In this document: positions 1 through 11,169 of the stretch, one piece after another | Layout: the number at the start of each line of letters is the position of its first letter | How positions within the stretch are numbered: the stretch's first letter is position 1 | Assembly: GCF_028372415.1 (NCBI RefSeq) | Contig: NC_092874.1 | Span: 56,147,865-56,211,864, forward strand | Direction of reading: 5' to 3' | From: Notamacropus eugenii | Taxonomy: Eukaryota > Chordata > Mammalia > Diprotodontia > Macropodidae | Length of the DNA stretch: 64,000 nucleotides | The notes under the pieces: generated by a model | Databases searched by the model: none | What the model saw: the letters and a program-made list of their open reading frames with translations, nothing else | Told to the model about the DNA's origin: nothing | Position numbers and translations under genes: made by a program

Positions 1-309
1 TTGTCCTTTGGATATAGTTGCCGATAAGGGGTTTTGTAAATTAAAAAGAATCAAATTAGGATAAAAGTCCACTTTGAAAAAATGGGAAAGAGAAGAGAGT
101 AATTTTTGGCAGCACATCTAGAAAAAGACAAAGAAAAAGTCTTTCAGAGATTTAGAGCATAAGTGACATCATTTGGGGATTTGTTAATTGGTCTCAAGAA
201 AAGTGGCAGGAAAGTGCAAGTTAAGCAGGTGTAGTGTTGCCCTGTAATGATTCATGGTTAGCACTGGAAGCAACCATGGAAGAATCTCTTTTTGGAGACA
301 GTGGTTATA

Positions 310-530
310 CAATCATAGATTTGGAGCTAGAGAGGATTATGGAGGTCATTGAGTCCAATTAGTCAAACTCCTCAATTTTATAGACAAAGAACTGAGGCCA
401 AGAGAAATTAAGATTTGCCCATGCTCATGGAGTCTGGAAATATTAGATGCAAGATTTGAACCTAGGTCTTTCCATCATCAAGTCCTGCACCTTTCCCCCT
501 ACACTAAAGATTCTCTAAGTATGACCTGCA
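310..530 (-). mobile_element. MIR/CORE-SINE
   Basis: 'tcatagatttggagctagag' through 'agaactgaggccaagagaaa' to 'gatttgaacctaggtctttc': a CORE-SINE read antisense. Confidence 0.75.
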
Positions 531-534
531 AACC

Positions 535-640
535 TTTAGGGGTCTATGAGACCCATTTAGGGGATTTTCAAGGTCGAACTTTCTTAATAATAATACAAAG
601 ATGTTATTTTCCACATAAAAGATCAACAGCTACACCCATA
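535..640. mobile_element. hAT-like DNA transposon fragment
   Basis: 'ttaggggtctatgagaccca' and 'taataataatacaaagatgt' recall mammalian hAT remnants ('ggggtccgcgaaggtc...aataatactaagatgt'). Family assignment is from memory. Confidence 0.4.
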
Positions 641-1134
641 CCATGCTGCCCCCTTCATACACGTGCATTGAGAGAAAGCCCCTGAAACCAGCCCTTGAAT
701 TAGGAAAAGACTGAGCCTTTAGCTCAGTTTTTTTCTTTTGAGCAATCTTTAAACCTAAAGAAGCCTTTACTTCCCTCTGCTTCTAGGACAGTTTGGGAAG
801 GTGATAGAACCTTAAGGAAGGTCTGATGTCCTTTAGTGATGCCTGTTTTCTCTTTCTTTTGACTTAGAAGTTTAAAATCTCTATTTGCTATTTCTTTACT
901 TCCATCTCTCCTGGTCTATGTCTCCCCTCTCATGAAAAGGGCATATCCTTCAATAGGCAGAGCTATTGGGCTTGCCATCAAGAAAACTGGCCTCATATTG
1001 GACATAGCAGCAGTGGTATAAACATTTGTATTTAAAACTTGATGGTTGAGTCAATTCTGTGCCACTGGGTGCAACTAATTTATGGTATTTGTGCCATTCT
1101 CATTAAAACGCTCTTACTTTGGGGTGCCCATGTA
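641..1134. other. No feature recognised
   Basis: AT-rich sequence between an hAT-like fragment and the polypyrimidine tract; no frame, repeat or RNA gene seen. Confidence 0.6.
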
Positions 1135-1194
1135 ACATGAATAGGCTGAAATAAACCACAACACAAAGTTATCCCCTTCCCCCTTTCCCTTTCT

Positions 1195-1280
1195 CTCCTC
1201 TCCTCCCCTTCCCTCCCCTACCCCCCTCCTCTCCTCCCCTTCCCTCCCCTACCCCCCTCCTCTCCTCCCCTCTCTTTTCC
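1195..1280. repeat. 31-bp polypyrimidine tandem repeat
   Basis: About 2.6 copies of a 31-bp C/T unit containing a single A (core 'tcctccccttccctccccta'); copies start at 1201 and 1232. The surrounding 1165-1300 is also polypyrimidine. Confidence 0.85.
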
Positions 1281-1384
1281 TCTTCTTTTTTTCTTTATTC
1301 TTCCTTTGGCATTCAACCCATTATTTTCCACACTGGTTTTTGACCAAGTAAGTAAGTAAGTATCTCCCTCTCCCTTCAATTTTC

Positions 1385-1480
1385 AGAGGCAGTTAGGTGG
1401 CATAAAAGATACAGCAATGGACCTAGAGTCAAGAAGACCTGAGTTCAAATTCAAACTCAGCCATTTACTAGCTGCAATAT
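1385..1480 (+). mobile_element. CORE-SINE head fragment
   Basis: 'ggcagttaggtggcataaaa' and 'gacctgagttcaaattcaaa' are the tRNA-like head of a marsupial SINE in sense orientation, directly followed by an antisense copy. Confidence 0.7.
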
Positions 1481-1489
1481 TAAGTATGT

Positions 1490-1755
1490 TTGTCCTTGTC
1501 ATTGTTGTGCCATGTCAGTTGTATCCAACTCTTTCTGACCCCATTTGGGGTTTTCTTGGCAATAGTACTGGAGTGGTTTATCATTCCCTCTCCAGCTCAT
1601 TTGACAGATAAAGAAACTGAGGCAAACAGAGTTAAGTGACTTTCCCAGGGTCACATAGCTAGTAAGTGTCTGAAGCTTTATTTGAACTCAGGAAGATGCA
1701 TGTTCTTGATTCCAAGTTCAGTGCTCAACCCATTGCATCATCTAGTCACTGCCAT
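1490..1755 (-). mobile_element. Mar-1-like CORE-SINE, near full length
   Basis: The tail block 'ccccatttggggttttcttg' comes first, then 'aaactgaggcaaacagagtt' (core) and 'gaactcaggaagatgcatg' (tRNA-related head). This family is confined to marsupials as far as I know, and is one basis for the organism call. Confidence 0.85.
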
Positions 1756-1784
1756 TAAGTGTATAGTAAGGATTAGTGTGAAAT

Positions 1785-2335
1785 AAATAGGAAAAGATTG
1801 GTTTGGAAGGGCTTTGAATCTCAAATGGAGGAGCTTGTTTAGAGCCAATAGGGAGTGACTGATGACTTTTGAACAGGGAAGTGATATTTTTAGACCTGTA
1901 TTTTAGGAAGATACTTTGTCAGCCCTGTGGAAGATAAAATGGAGAAGGGAAAGACTGGAAACTGGTAGTCTGTGGTAATAGGTTTGATGGGTAGTGAAGA
2001 GGACCCAGTCTAGGATGATAACAGTATGAACACCAAGAAGGGAACAGATCTGAGAGGTATTTTATGGTAGAACTGAGAAGCCTTGATAGCTGACTGGATA
2101 TGGAAAGTAAAAAAAGAGGGCAAAACCTAGCTCTAAATGTATGCAAATATTGGTATTATGTAGAAATAGAAAAGGGAGAAGAGTTCCATTTGGAAACACT
2201 GAATCTGAGATGCCTATAAGACATCCAGTTGGATATGTCCAATAGGCAGTTGGAGATGCAAGCCTAGATCTCAGGAGAGACACTGGGACAGGATATATAG
2301 ATGTGATAATCATCTGCAGAGAGATAAGTGAACCC
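1785..2335 (-). mobile_element. L2 LINE fragment
   Basis: Old L2 sequence read antisense, with typical blocks 'ggaagggctttgaatc', 'agccaatagggagtgac', 'gacatccagttggatatgtc', 'caataggcagttggagatgc' and 'atatatagatgtgataatca'. No frame survives. Confidence 0.7.
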
Positions 2336-2504
2336 TGGTTTTCAAGGTTAGCTGGACTTTCGGGAACACAGTTCTATTTCCTTCTTTTTATACTGTAAAA
2401 AAAACCTCTTGTTATAAGCCAGTAAAATCTCTTGAAGTTTGTACAAGAAAGTAGACAGTGATAGCCATGATGTGATGTAGTATCAAGAGTTTTGTTAAAA
2501 TTAG

Positions 2505-2632
2505 AGGATGAAAACAAGCATTTATTAAGCATCTACTATAAACCAGGCACTGTTCTAGGTGTTGGTGATATAAATACAAAGAACGAAATTGTCCCTGCTC
2601 TCAAGGGTCCCCTATAATTCTACTGGTGTGAA
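2505..2632 (-). mobile_element. L2 3' end
   Basis: Reverse complement of the L2 3' terminus: 'tttattaagcatctactata', 'accaggcactgttctaggtg', 'gtccctgctctcaagg'. Confidence 0.75.
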
Positions 2633-2833
2633 TTTCAAGCAACACAGGTTCAAATATGGTTTGAAATAGTTGTATTTGTTATGTTTCCTGAGAAGCAGAA
2701 ATGGAATATGCTAATAACATACATCTGTGGTGTGTGGTATATATTATCTGTTTGGTCACTTATAGTGATTAAAATGACCAATATTCACTGGACGCTGGGT
2801 TGGGGAGGTGCAGAGGGAGAGAATCTTTCATTA

Positions 2834-3115
2834 ATATAGAGGTTTTTTTTCAAGTTTGTTCATACTGGTTGGTTCATCCTTCACTCCAAATCAGTCAATT
2901 GTTTTCCAGCAGAAGTATGCCACCCAAGGGATGCCTCTGATGCAACAGTGCTATTCCATGTAAAAAAAGGAGGCCTGAACGGACCACCCTGCAAAGACAA
3001 ATGGTCCTCGGCATCTTATCCACAATCAAATGCCCCCTCTGATCGCTATATTTATTACTTGGTTAAAGGTAAGATAAACATAGCAGACAGGCAAATCTCT
3101 TGGGGACTAGATTAC
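2834..3115 (+). other. Unassigned 94-codon open frame with splice-like borders
   Basis: A stop-to-stop frame without repeat similarity. The part at 2911-3068 reads EVCHPRDASDATVLFHVKKG, then GPPCKDKWSSASY and SDRYIYYLVK. It sits between a polypyrimidine-AG (GTTTTCCAG, 2901-2909) and a consensus donor (AAAG|GTAAGA, from 3069). It does not resemble any family I know. It could be an orphan exon, a relic exon or chance; openness upstream of the acceptor weakens the exon reading. Confidence 0.2.
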
Positions 3116-3216
3116 TGAGCTTGATGCTGGGAAAGGAAAACAAACAATAATAGGAAGTTGTGACATCTTTGGAATAACCCTGTTGTGGGTAACTCAATAT
3201 TTAAGAAAGGAGGCGT

Positions 3217-3684
3217 TTGGCAGATGAAGCATTTTGTTTGTGCAAAAGAGTATTTTTGGTCAAGACAAATGATATGAATTTACATGCCTCCCCATGGAGA
3301 TTAGGTCTCAACAAAGCATTTACAAACACAACCATAACCATGGCGGGTATCCGTACACATGCTGCAAGCCAGGCCAAGGAGAGAAATGCTGCCCTGGTCA
3401 TGCTTGGAGTCTGGTATCTCTTTCCAGGTCCTGTTTCAGTGTTAGCAGATCTGTGTGGAGATAAAGTACCCATTCACGCAGCTGAGCATCTGGGATCTTT
3501 AAGACCAGAAAGGACTTTACAATTTATCAACTTTAATTTGCTCTTTCTGGAGTTGGACAGGCAAGATCCTTGGGAAAGTTCAGATAGAATGCAGATGGTG
3601 CCCATTTCACTGACAGGAGATCAGCCAGAGCTGCACAGCTCCTTCTCTCCTCCACTTTTCTTCCCTTTGCACCCAGGTCATTGA
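3217..3684 (+). other. Unassigned 155-codon ORF in repeat-free DNA
   Basis: Starts MADEAFCLCKRVFLVKTNDM and ends near FPLHPGH. No signal peptide, transmembrane segment or recognisable domain. It lies in a stretch (2640-4060) without identifiable repeats and with somewhat higher GC than its surroundings. Antisense frames of 90 and 68 codons overlap it, which is usual for chance openness. I cannot claim it is a gene. Confidence 0.2.
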
Positions 3685-4070
3685 CTCTTTCCCTGTTTGA
3701 ACAAGGGACCCCAACAACATTTAGCAGGGAGACATCCATTTAGTCATTTAGTCTACTGGTGACCTTGTTTTTAACAGGAAACAGCCTTACTGCAGATCCT
3801 TAGTGCTTCGGCAGAAAAGTGCTATTAATCTACTGAACATGTTCCATCTTAAAAGGAACAGGATTACATTTGTCGTCTTTTGTCCATTCAAGGACAGTTG
3901 GAAAAGGCAAAAATGGAATTCTTTGTTGGATTGTTAGGGTGAAAGGGGCCAAAGGAAGAGTTGCTTCTGAGTTGTCCCTGCCCTGGGCATGTGCCTTATT
4001 TTCTCTCTCCATCCCTCTTTTTAAAGATCTAGCTACTTTGCTCAGGAACACTGTTTGTGGAAGTAGGAGC

Positions 4071-4104
4071 GGGGGGGGGTGTGTGTGTGTGTGTGTGTGT
4101 GTGT
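4071..4104. repeat. G9-(TG)12 microsatellite
   Basis: A run of nine G leads directly into an uninterrupted TG dinucleotide array. Confidence 0.95.
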
Positions 4105-4689
4105 GAGAAGCCCTCTCTTCCTTCTTATTCCTAATGTCCTCTCTGAATCTTTCTAGTGTGTGCACCTGGTGATCACCACTCCTGCTTGGATGTCATGTCC
4201 AAAGCTGAAGAGGGAGGATGCTGTTCAGGAGGGGCTCACAGCTGGGAAATGTCCAGTTGTCCATCTGGCATCTGACATCATCCCTGCCACCCTCCAGCTA
4301 CTGACCTGACCTGTACCCACACTCCTTTGGGAGTCAGAACAAGAAGGTCAGAGTAGAGCCAAAGATGACATTTTGCTGCTTCTCTCCTACAGTGGTGGTA
4401 GTGCTGATGGATATTAGAAAGAGGAAGGATGTTCTCTGATTCTGATTTCTGAAAATATCTGTGAAGTGATAGAGGCTAGCCTTTTCGCAATGTGGAAGAA
4501 AAAATTGTCTCCCATGGCCTGAAATGACAATCGCAGAATTGGAGAGTTAAATAAAGCTTCAATGGCCATCTAATTCAACCCACACCGAAAAGAAATTCAT
4601 ATTGTCAGCAAGGGTCACCAGTCTCTGACCAGTCATATATGGAGAGTAAAAAATGCCATATGGATGTCACAACTGAAGCACTGATACCC

Positions 4690-4955
4690 ACAAAATATTA
4701 AAAGATAGGTGGCACAGTCAATAGAACTCTGGGCCTGAATCCATATATAGCTTCAAACAATTGCCAGCAACAAAACCCTGGAAAAGTCACATAACCATTG
4801 CCAACCTCAATTTCCTCAGCTATAAATGAGAACAGTAATAGCACCTATCTGGCAGGGTTGTTGTAAGAATCAAATGAGGCATTATTTGTAACACACTTAG
4901 CGCACTGCCTGGCACATATAGAAAGTATTTCATAAATGCTCCATTTTTTCCCTTC
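4690..4955 (+). mobile_element. CORE-SINE
   Basis: Sense core with 'acctcaatttcctcagctat', 'ggcagggttgttgtaagaat' and the 3' end 'gcgcactgcctggcacata'. Confidence 0.75.
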
Positions 4956-5344
4956 TCCTTTCTTCCACCATGTTTGATACATCCATTCTAGAGGATTTAT
5001 GAGAGACTATAAGCAAGAATTACATAGACCAAGAAGTTGTAAATGGGTTACGATCTGTAACAGTAGTGGGAATGCTTACAAAGAAGAATGGGAATTATTG
5101 TTGTAATTTTGGAAATTTTGGAAATGGTGGAAAATGCTGTAATTTTGTGAACTGCGTATTTGCAGGTGGGGAATTGGTCTCGGAACACTCAGGAGCACTG
5201 AACTAGATTTCTGGAGTGGGAGTTAAAAGCCAAGAGAAGAAATTCCCCAGATCGTATGTGGTACCTTCATGTCATGAGGGAAAAATTTTAGAGACATTAT
5301 GTAATAAATCCACACAGATAACTCCTTATGATTTTTTTCCTTCA

Positions 5345-5485
5345 GAATAAGACCCAGGTATAATGACATCATTTTAAAGATGAAGCGCTAAGATTCAGAA
5401 GTGCAAAGTGAATTGATCACAGTCAAATAACTTGAAAAAGTATGAGCCAGTATTTGAACCTGGGTCCCCTGCCCAAGTCAGATCA
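5345..5485 (-). mobile_element. MIR-type SINE fragment
   Basis: 'ttttaaagatgaagcgctaa' through 'tatttgaacctgggtcccct': a degenerate antisense SINE. Confidence 0.55.
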
Positions 5486-5489
5486 GGAA

Positions 5490-6260
5490 AGCGAATGATG
5501 AAAGATAAAGGAAGACCCCCTCCACTTCATTCTGCCAAGGTCTAGTCTTTTCCACACATGCCTAAGAAAGCATTAAGCCTTTTGCAGTTAGGAATCCTTC
5601 TGTAATATTAATAAATCATTCCTAATTTATTTTTTAATTTCAAATTTTAGATTCCAAGTTTCCTTAAAGTAAGGCAGGACTTTAGACTGATTGCAATCTT
5701 GCAAACGTAAGCCAAATGCACAAAAATTCCGCTCAGTGTTGTGCACTCCTCTTTGTTCATTTGACCTCCTTTATCTTACTTAGTTTATCAGCTTGACTTG
5801 GAAACACACTTTCCCCATGGTGGCCACAACTATTTATATACATTTGGAAGACATGCCATTGAAAATTGCTTTCAAAATGTATCTACTGGGGATCGCAAGG
5901 AAGTGGTAACAGAATTCCATTGTTGGACATTATGTTTTCTTTAGAATAGTTTCCTGTGGTGCTAATAGTCAGTTAAAGTTTGAGGAAACCTCCTACCAAT
6001 GTTCCCAGAACTTTCTCCCACCCAAATCATCCAACGCCATCTGAGGCATGCAACCTATCAGGCATTTCTCTCCACATTTGAGAAGGGAATGATCTAAGAA
6101 AAGGAGCAGGGCAGGGATCATTGTACTACCGTCATAGAAGTCAGATAGTTCACTTCTGGGGAATGTTTCCAGGAACATGCTAAGACAGTGACTTTAAACG
6201 GATTAAAAAAAAGGAGTAGTTCTGCATCTGGGGGATTTGTCCTGATACCTGCTAGTAAGG
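5490..6260. other. No feature recognised
   Basis: Ordinary AT-rich DNA; a 61-codon antisense frame at 5993-6178 has no recognisable content. The stretch 6385-7370 is similar, apart from a weak antisense SINE trace at about 7040-7135. Confidence 0.6.
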
Positions 6261-6264
6261 TTGG

Positions 6265-6372
6265 GAAATTTGTGGCCTTGAGGCCACATGTGGCCCTCTC
6301 TAAGTCCTCAAGTGTGGCCCTTTGACTTTGGATTCATTAGAGGGCCACATGTGGCCTAGAGGTCATATCTGT
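6265..6372. mobile_element. Palindromic hAT-like MITE
   Basis: Perfect 19-bp inverted arms lie at 6281-6299 and 6339-6357. Each arm itself contains the 14-bp palindrome GGCCACATGTGGCC. The 'gtggcc' repetition resembles hAT MITEs; no target duplication was resolved. Confidence 0.5.
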
Positions 6373-7374
6373 AAGCTAACGCATCTACTTTAAAAGGATT
6401 ACAAAAGAATTGTAGCCTGAATCTCCCCCATTCCTCAATGTATTTGTTGCTAATCTAATGGAAAAAAATTGGCATGGAGTTTTCAAAAGTTCAAAATCAT
6501 TTATTTGAAATACGTGACTTGTCATCATCATTTTCCCCATCCTTATTATCATCTCCCATCCTCCAGGTGACTGGGTAAACTCACATTCAATGACTCTACT
6601 CCCAGGCTGCTGAGTGTGTCTGAACAAAATCATAACATTGAGCTGATTTTGCTCACTATCAGTTTGAGGTGCAATATTTCAATGTCCTCCCCCATACTTG
6701 ATTTTCTTTCTCCTTCCCTACAGAGATGGTTCCAAACTTTTCACTCTTCTCAAATCCCCACTGAACCTGTACTTTCAATAGATGACCAACCTGTTTCACT
6801 GAGAAAATTCAGGATGTCAAATCTAAACTACCTCATCTCCCTTCTTCCATTTCAAAAAACTTCTCTATGTCATCATCCATTGTCTCCTCTTTCTCTGTGA
6901 TCACAAAGAAACAGATTTCCATGCTCCTCATCAAGATATTTCTTTTTCCTATCTCCAGGGCCCCTTTCTACAAATGCAGGCTAGTTCATTCTGTTTAACT
7001 TTTAAGGTTGGAGTTGCAAGAGCACTGAGAAATTAGGTTATTAACAAAGGATAATAACAGTCAGCATGTGTCAGGTGAGACTTGAACCTGAATGTTCCTG
7101 ATTTGGAGGTCAGTCATGCTTCTAACCACGTTAAAGCTTCCTCTCACGTACAAAACACATAAAATAATTTTAAGGGAGGAATGTTAACAACTGGGGAAAT
7201 CGGGAAAACCATCTTGGAGACAGAGCTTAAACTAAGCCTTGAGGAGAATTATGGGTTTTAAATGTATAACGGGTGACGAAAGAGAACATTTCAAGAAAAA
7301 AGGGTGGGGAGAGGAGGGTGGGAGAAGCCAACTTGACCAAAGGCACAAAGACACAAGATGATTTCAGGGAACTG

Positions 7375-7612
7375 CCTATTTGCTCTCCTACTCCCAATTG
7401 ATGTATGTTGTATTGTTTCCTTTTAATTAATTGGCCTCATTTGATTGTTTTTAATATATAAAGGTCTGTCTCCTCCTGCATTTGGGGTCCAGCCCAAGCT
7501 GAGGTCTGGTCCTGATTTGTTATGCAATTGGCATGCAGTGCTTAATAAATCAATACGGCCAGAAACTCAGTCACTTCATCTTTCACCCCTCAAATTGTCA
7601 TGTAGGCTGGTC
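7375..7612 (+). mobile_element. Possible solo LTR
   Basis: TATATAAAGG at 7455-7464 is followed by 'tctgtctcctcctgcatttg' and AATAAA at 7544-7549, spaced as a promoter and polyadenylation signal in an LTR. Ends, target duplication and family were not determined. Confidence 0.4.
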
Positions 7613-7639
7613 TGACTTGAAAGATAGGTGGAAGTGACA

Positions 7640-7785
7640 TAGGAAATCCTGTGTGCCTCACTTTCCTTATCTGGAAAATCAGCTGGAGAAGGAAATGGCA
7701 AGCTGCTCCAGTATCTCTGCAAGAAAATCCCAAATGCAGTCACGAAAAGTCAGACGTGACTGAGACATCTGACTAACAAACGTTT
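7640..7785 (+). mobile_element. Mar-1-like SINE 3' half
   Basis: 'gagaaggaaatggcaagctg', 'ctccagtatctctgcaagaa' and 'gtcagacgtgactgagacat' form the sense tail of the Mar-1-like SINE; the ACACTC array starts just after it. Confidence 0.75.
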
Positions 7786-7821
7786 GTGAAAAGCACCATG
7801 CGAGGCCCCGAAAGACAAAGA

Positions 7822-8304
7822 AAACACACACACCCACACACACACTCACACACACTCACACACACACTCACACACACACTCACACACACACTCACACACA
7901 CACACTCACACACTCACACACACTCACACACACACTCACACGCCCTCACACACACTCACACACACACACACACTAACACACACTCACACACACACTCACA
8001 GTCACACACACTCACACACACACCCTCACATACTCACACACACACTCACATACACACACTCACAGTCACACACACTCACACACACACTCACACACACACC
8101 CTCACATATTCACACACACACACTCACTCACACACACTCACACACACACTCACACACACACCCTCACATACTCACACACACACTCACATACACACACTCA
8201 CAGTCACACACACTCACACACACACTCACACACACACCCTCACATATTCACACACACACACTCACACACACACATACACACACACTCACACACACTCACA
8301 CACA

Positions 8305-8367
<63 letters not shown>
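7822..8367. repeat. ACACTC-type array with 138-bp higher-order unit
   Basis: 546 bp of CA dinucleotides punctuated by CTC, GTC, CCT and TAC variants, ending in a pure (CA)n of about 60 bases. Marked variants recur at a fixed spacing: CCCTCACATACTC at 8023 and 8161, and CCCTCACATATTC at 8099 and 8237, both 138 bp apart. This indicates duplication of a compound block rather than slippage of a simple motif alone. Confidence 0.95.
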
Positions 8368-8368
<1 letters not shown>

Positions 8369-8399
8369 GCTGTCCCTGGATTTAAGAGCTTATATCCTA

Positions 8400-9900
8400 C
8401 TGGGTAAGGAGCAGCTGTTCTTATTTTTGCTTTTTTTCCTTCGGTTATCTTCTGGCTGCTATAACCAGGCAGTCTACGGGTTACTTGAAATGTTTTTCAG
8501 ATATAGAAAAACTAAGAGAAAGAATGTTCTACTATTTTCCACATTAGACTGTATTTCTCATACATGTACATGTCTGTAGGCACAGGTGTTATGTTTACAA
8601 AAACAAAAGTATGAAGAGCAAACAAGAACTGACCCTTCCCATCCCCCAAGTACAAAGATTTATTATTAAGTTTAACCAAATGGTCCAAAAAAGTTGATTC
8701 TAATTATTGTCTGCATTAATACTCTGTCTGCCTGCAAAACTTTCTAAGAATTGACCCCGTTAATCTCAGCTTATTCTCTGCTGTTTTAAGATTTCAAATG
8801 CTATTTTGCTACTTATTAGAAATAATAACATGGCAATTGATTGGGATTGCTTCAGAGCTCTTCCTTGTCTCCCGAAGTGACCTCTTCTCTCTCTCCTTTT
8901 TATTGATGTATGTCTGATCTTTCTTTTTTACAGGAATCTTACAGTGTCATTGTTTGCCCCAACTGTTCCTAATTAACTCCTTTGGGCTTCAGTCTCCGGA
9001 TGAATGACTCAGTATGGGGAGGCATTTTGAAAGGAGTTGGGTTGTTTTTATAATGCAACAAGACAAGGTGAACTATCAAATGCCATAAACCATTTCTTAA
9101 TGAGGTAGATGGACTATACCCCGATATGATTAACCTCTGGGGTTAGACTAATGAAAACAATGCAGACTTTGGGTTTAGCCTCTGTTCTCCCAGGTTAAAG
9201 AGCAACATTGAGAAAGCCTAAGGGGTAGAGGGGCAAACAATGTTAACTGTAGAATAGGGTGGTGCAGCCATCTGAATAGTCCCACTTTCAGGGAATATGG
9301 AGTCAGAGATGTCATTGGCTTTCATCTACTTAACTTGGGAAGACACCCCTCCCCCCAATTCCCCTCCTCATCCAACTTTAGGAACAAGACGAAAGATAAC
9401 TAGATAATGTAGAAAATGCTTGGATAAATATGAAGAGAGTGGGGTTGGCTATTTTGAAGATTTGGGGTCTAAGTTACATTGGGTATTTTTACTATCTAGG
9501 TTGATGAGCAGCTGCTCCTGTTTTAGTATACTACTAATTCATTTGACAAATTTGATTCATGGAGAAAAATTGTATGTTGCTGATAAGCAGCCACCATTGT
9601 AGCAAAGGAAGGAGTGACTATAGATGTTGTTGAGGGACTGTCATGCTCTTTGGCCTATGATGAATCCATAATAGAAGTATAGGCTTGGACTGTGTGCCAG
9701 GCTGGTGGTATAGTTAAGAGGGGAGGCAGGGCACTACTGGATGGACAAGTAAGGTTACTTTTGGTGGGGTGGAAGGGGAATGCATACATCTATAGAGAAG
9801 AAGCACTTGCTGCTAGGTAGAACATGCACACAGATCACTGACTCAGTCTCCTTTATTCAATTTTATTGTAAAATTGTGTACTAGCTGCTTGCATGGACCC
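8400..9900. other. No feature recognised
   Basis: 1.5 kb between the ACACTC array and a SINE pair, with no recognisable repeat or coding frame. Confidence 0.6.
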
Positions 9901-9929
9901 TCTGAACTTGTCTTACATTGTGTAAGGGA

Positions 9930-10045
9930 GGCAGCACATTATATTAGATGGAGAGCTATCCTTAGAGTCAGAAAGACCTGAGTTCAAGTCCTCCCTCTTA
10001 GAGGTACTGGCTGTGTGACCCTAGGAAAGTCACTTAACCTCCCAA
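9930..10045 (+). mobile_element. CORE-SINE head
   Basis: 'gaaagacctgagttcaagtc' and 'ggctgtgtgaccctaggaaa' mark a sense tRNA-like head joined to an antisense SINE that follows. Confidence 0.75.
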
Positions 10046-10285
10046 TATTGTTATTGTTGTTCTGACTCTTTGTGACCCCATTTGGGGTTTTCTTGGCAAA
10101 GATACCAGGGTATTTTGCTATTTCCTCCTCCAGCTTATTTTACAGATGAAGAAACTGAGGCAAATAGGGTTAAGTGATTTGCCCAGAATCATACTGCTAG
10201 GACGTGTCAGGGGCCAGATATGAACTCAGGTCTCCCTGACTCCAACTTCAATGCTCCATGTATTCTGCCAACCAGCTGTCCCTAT
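10046..10285 (-). mobile_element. Mar-1-like CORE-SINE, near full length
   Basis: 'ccccatttggggttttcttg', 'gaagaaactgaggcaaatag' and 'gaactcaggtctccctgact' in antisense order. Confidence 0.85.
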
Positions 10286-10289
10286 CATG

Positions 10290-10450
10290 ATAATTGACTT
10301 AGAGCTAAAAGGGATATTAAAGGTAATCCAGTCCATCTCATAATTACAAATGAGGAAAGTGATTTTCAGAGAAGTGATTTGTCCTAGGTTGTACTACTAG
10401 TAGGTGGGAATCAAACCTAGGTCCTCTGATGTCAAATCCAGTTCTTTCTA
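10290..10450 (-). mobile_element. MIR-type SINE
   Basis: 'gacttagagctaaaagggat' to 'aacctaggtcctctgatgtc', antisense, diverged. Confidence 0.65.
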
Positions 10451-10659
10451 ATAATACACCAACATTTGGAGAAATGAAAGATCTGAGGCTACTCCTTGTC
10501 TTTTTCCAAAGGGAAGGATTCAGCTTCTTCCTGGCTTCCTGCACCACAGCAGCTACCAGGGGAGGCCATCCAGTAATGACTGAAGGAAGAAGAAATGAGG
10601 AAGGGTCATTGGTGACCCCTGAGGCAACCCTACTGGGGCAATCCTTTGTCAATCTACCA

Positions 10660-10760
10660 TGGTTAATAATAATTAAAAATAGCTCACAAACATGTGCCCT
10701 TTGAGATTTACAAAGTGCTTTCCTCACAATAAGGTTTGAGGCTGACAGTGAAATATTATT
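10660..10760 (-). mobile_element. MIR-type SINE fragment
   Basis: 'ttacaaagtgctttcctcac' corresponds to the 3' part of an antisense CORE-SINE; short and diverged. Confidence 0.45.
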
Positions 10761-11169
10761 GTGCTTATCTTCCATGAACAACAGAGAGTTTTGTTGTGTT
10801 TCTCGGGTTTGTATCCAGGCCCTGAATGCCTCTTAGGGCTTTTCTACCCTAAAGACCTCTAGCCACTCTTGGTGATTTGTGTGAAGATGAACCATAAAGG
10901 CCAAAGATGGCTAGAATGTGTTGCTAAAGATTATGAAATTCTTGGCAAGAAATTGCTGATCTTAGGGGCATGAGTGGTGTTTTCATCACTTATTGATTGC
11001 AGGGAAAGGCTTCAGAAGAGGAAAACAGATTTGGGAAGATGATGAGTCAGAATGAGATTTAAATTTATTTCTGAACCATGAATTAAAATATAGGAATGAA
11101 GGATTCTTGGATTATCTAAATTTCTGATTTTGGCAAGATCTATCCTACTATTACTTGGATAAGGTTAAG

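Noticed and set aside
1385-1480. tRNA genes in regions with box A/B-like sequence
   Set aside because: The tRNA-like stretches are heads of CORE-SINEs, diverged and embedded in full SINE units; no intact cloverleaf was found.
3830-4165. 111-codon minus-strand ORF with a His-Thr run
   Set aside because: It runs through the (TG)n microsatellite and has no domain.
7822-8367. CRISPR-like periodic array
   Set aside because: The 138-bp period is made of CA dinucleotide variants without distinct repeats and spacers, in an animal genome.
7786-8385. 199-codon ORF made of His-Thr repeats
   Set aside because: It is only the translation of the CA/ACACTC array; CA dinucleotides lack stops in these frames.
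10344-10781. 145-codon ORF on the minus strand
   Set aside because: It overlaps antisense SINE sequence at both ends and has no recognisable domain.
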